Shown here in pieces: positions 13,580 to 14,794 of a stretch of 14,794 bases of DNA (its first letter is position 1; each line of letters starts with the position of its first letter). The position numbers and the translations under genes were made by a program. This stretch comes from Raineyella sp964402325. GTDB lineage: Bacteria > Actinomycetota > Actinomycetes > Propionibacteriales > Propionibacteriaceae. Location: assembly GCA_964402325.1 (NCBI GenBank), contig CAYOBI010000067.1, positions 1-14,794 of the forward strand, written 5' to 3'. Below the pieces are notes generated by a model that worked only from the letters and a program-made list of their open reading frames with translations, was not told the origin of the DNA and searched no databases.

Positions 13580-13603
13580 CGCGTCGTCGGGCCCGCCGAC
13601 GCG
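13580..13603 (+). other. hairpin in the multicopper oxidase 5' leader
   Basis: The arms CGCGTCG and CGACGCG pair over seven bases around a centre TCGGGCCCGC that can pair further. It falls within the predicted 5' untranslated region, about 45 bases before the start codon. No known riboswitch is recognised; it may affect mRNA stability or be incidental in GC-rich DNA. Confidence 0.35.
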
Positions 13604-13649
13604 GACTCCTGATCCCACCCGAAGGCGACGGATTCAAAGGGGAATCACG

Positions 13650-14794
13650 ATGCCCGGAACCTATTCGCGGCGCCAATTCGTGCTCGGAAGCGCGGGGGCC
13701 ATGGGCCTGTTCCTGAGCGCTCGGCTCAACTTCCTGGAGGGGACGGGTGCGTACGCCGCCGTCCAGGCCCTGCCACCACTGGCGGGCAACAAGATCCCCC
13801 AGTTCGTCGACCCGCTGCCCGGCCTGACCCTGGTCGACGGCACCCAGGACGTGGCCCTGTCGATGGCGGAGTTCAGCTCGCCGATGCTGCCGACGGGCTT
13901 CCTCGGCGCCAACGGTCAGTACGCCACCACCGGGACGTACGTCTGGGGCTACCGCCCGACCGGGGCGACGGCGGTCGTCTCAGCGGGGACCGGCAGCTAC
14001 CTGGGGCCGGTCGTCCTGGCCCGGCGCGGCACCCCTACCCGGGTGACCTTCACCAACGACCTGCCCACCTCCCAGGCCGCGGCCCGGACGGCCTGGCACG
14101 ACTGGACCGACCAGACCCTGCACTGGGCGGACCCGCTCGGGGTGATGGACGACCCGAACGCCGCGACCCTGGCCCGCCTGCACTACACGGGGCCGGTGCC
14201 GGCCGTGCCGCACCTGCACGGTGGCGAGGTGCCGCCCTGGCTGGACGGTGGCCCCGACGCCTGGTTCACCAGCGACGGAGCCCACCAGGGGCCGGCGGCC
14301 TACCCCGGTGGTGCCGGGGTGAAGTCCTGCGTCTACCGTTACCCGAACTCCCAGGAGGCGGCCCACATCTGGTTCCACGACCACGCCCTGGGGGCCACCC
14401 GGCTCAACGTGTACGCCGGCATCGCCGGCGGCTACCTGCTGCGTGAACGCGACACCGACACCAACGGCGCCCCGCTGGTCTGGTTGCCGCCGGGCCTGGC
14501 CCCGTACGGGATCGGCACCGGCTCGCCCCTCACCGGCGCCGAGGCGATCATCCCCCTGGTCATCCAGGACCGGATGTTCGACGTCAACGGCCAGTTGTTC
14601 TTCCCGAACCTCGGGGTCACGCCGCAGCACCCGTACTGGATGCCGGAGTTCATCGGCGACACCGTCGCGGTCAACGGGAAGGTCTGGCCCTACCGGGCGG
14701 TCGACCGCAAGCGCTACCGTTTCCTCTTCCTCAACGGCTCCAACGCCCGCGGCTACGACCTGTCGCTGATCGACCCGGCGAGCGGCGTCCGCGG
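13650..14794 (+). CDS. Tat-exported multicopper oxidase (bilirubin oxidase/CotA-like), 3' end outside the window
   Basis: Three-cupredoxin copper oxidase; the first 381 codons are visible. A twin-arginine signal SRRQFVLGSAGAMGLFLSA (6-24) sends the folded protein across the membrane. The copper-binding histidine motifs of domain 1 are PHLHGG (187-192) and WFHDHALG (241-248), followed by TRLNVYAGIAGGYLLRE, as in CotA, bilirubin oxidase and phenoxazinone synthase. Domain 2 starts near 14540 (IIPLVIQDRMFD) and VNGKVWPYR follows. The remaining two T1/T3 histidine clusters must lie beyond the edge. AAAGGGG about eight bases before ATG 13650 is a good ribosome binding site. Such enzymes oxidise phenolics, bilirubin-like compounds or metal ions with oxygen; the substrate here cannot be told. 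Confidence 0.92.
   Translation, partial: MPGTYSRRQFVLGSAGAMGLFLSARLNFLEGTGAYAAVQALPPLAGNKIPQFVDPLPGLTLVDGTQDVALSMAEFSSPMLPTGFLGANGQYATTGTYVWGYRPTGATAVVSAGTGSYLGPVVLARRGTPTRVTFTNDLPTSQAAARTAWHDWTDQTLHWADPLGVMDDPNAATLARLHYTGPVPAVPHLHGGEVPPWLDGGPDAWFTSDGAHQGPAAYPGGAGVKSCVYRYPNSQEAAHIWFHDHALGATRLNVYAGIAGGYLLRERDTDTNGAPLVWLPPGLAPYGIGTGSPLTGAEAIIPLVIQDRMFDVNGQLFFPNLGVTPQHPYWMPEFIGDTVAVNGKVWPYRAVDRKRYRFLFLNGSNARGYDLSLIDPASGVR

Noticed and set aside
1..14794. CRISPR arrays, insertion sequences, attachment sites, phage or secretion modules
   Set aside because: No direct-repeat arrays, transposase motifs, terminal inverted repeats or integrase genes were seen on either strand.

Overview
The window is GC-rich (roughly 70%, with codon third positions almost all G or C). 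It carries the chromosomal block tatD - rpf - rsmA (ksgA) - ispE, beside rsmI and a divergent protein O-mannosyltransferase gene. Together with the GTG starts, this points to a chromosomal segment of a high-GC Actinomycetota. A propionibacterial-type relative is possible, but the sequence does not fix the genus. No phage, transposase, CRISPR array or secretion cluster is visible.

Layout, left to right. A possible partial tRNA-Gln lies at the left edge. cysK (+) converges on an SseA-type sulfurtransferase (-) across a shared perfect hairpin terminator. At 2107-2463 two gene remnants lie back to back: a probable LysR-type tail on the minus strand and an ABC-transporter ATPase tail on the plus strand. 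A TetR regulator (+) and a MarR regulator (-) converge. Then come, all on the minus strand, ispE, rsmA, an Rpf resuscitation factor, tatD and rsmI. The mannosyltransferase (+) diverges from rsmI and converges on an FAD oxidoreductase (-). Next are a long-form serine acetyltransferase cysE (-), a truncated SRPBCC tail (-), a PrmC-related methyltransferase (-), and finally a Tat-exported multicopper oxidase (+) that runs off the right edge.

How the genes work together. CysE makes O-acetylserine and CysK turns it into cysteine, while the sulfurtransferase moves sulfane sulfur, so sulfur metabolism flanks a housekeeping core. RsmA and RsmI both modify 16S rRNA, IspE acts in the MEP isoprenoid pathway, and Rpf remodels peptidoglycan. 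The mannosyltransferase glycosylates exported proteins from polyprenyl-phosphate-mannose, which draws on the isoprenoid pathway.

I did not find a clearly new multi-gene system. The items most worth a second look are: the back-to-back deletion scar; a perfect CRP/GlxR-type palindrome on the -35 of the oxidase promoter; a set of TANNNT -10 boxes 6-8 bases before start codons, implying leaderless mRNAs; a proteobacterial-looking CysE without the usual C-terminal isoleucine, paired with a divergent CysK; and an Rpf with three DUF348 repeats but no G5 domain.
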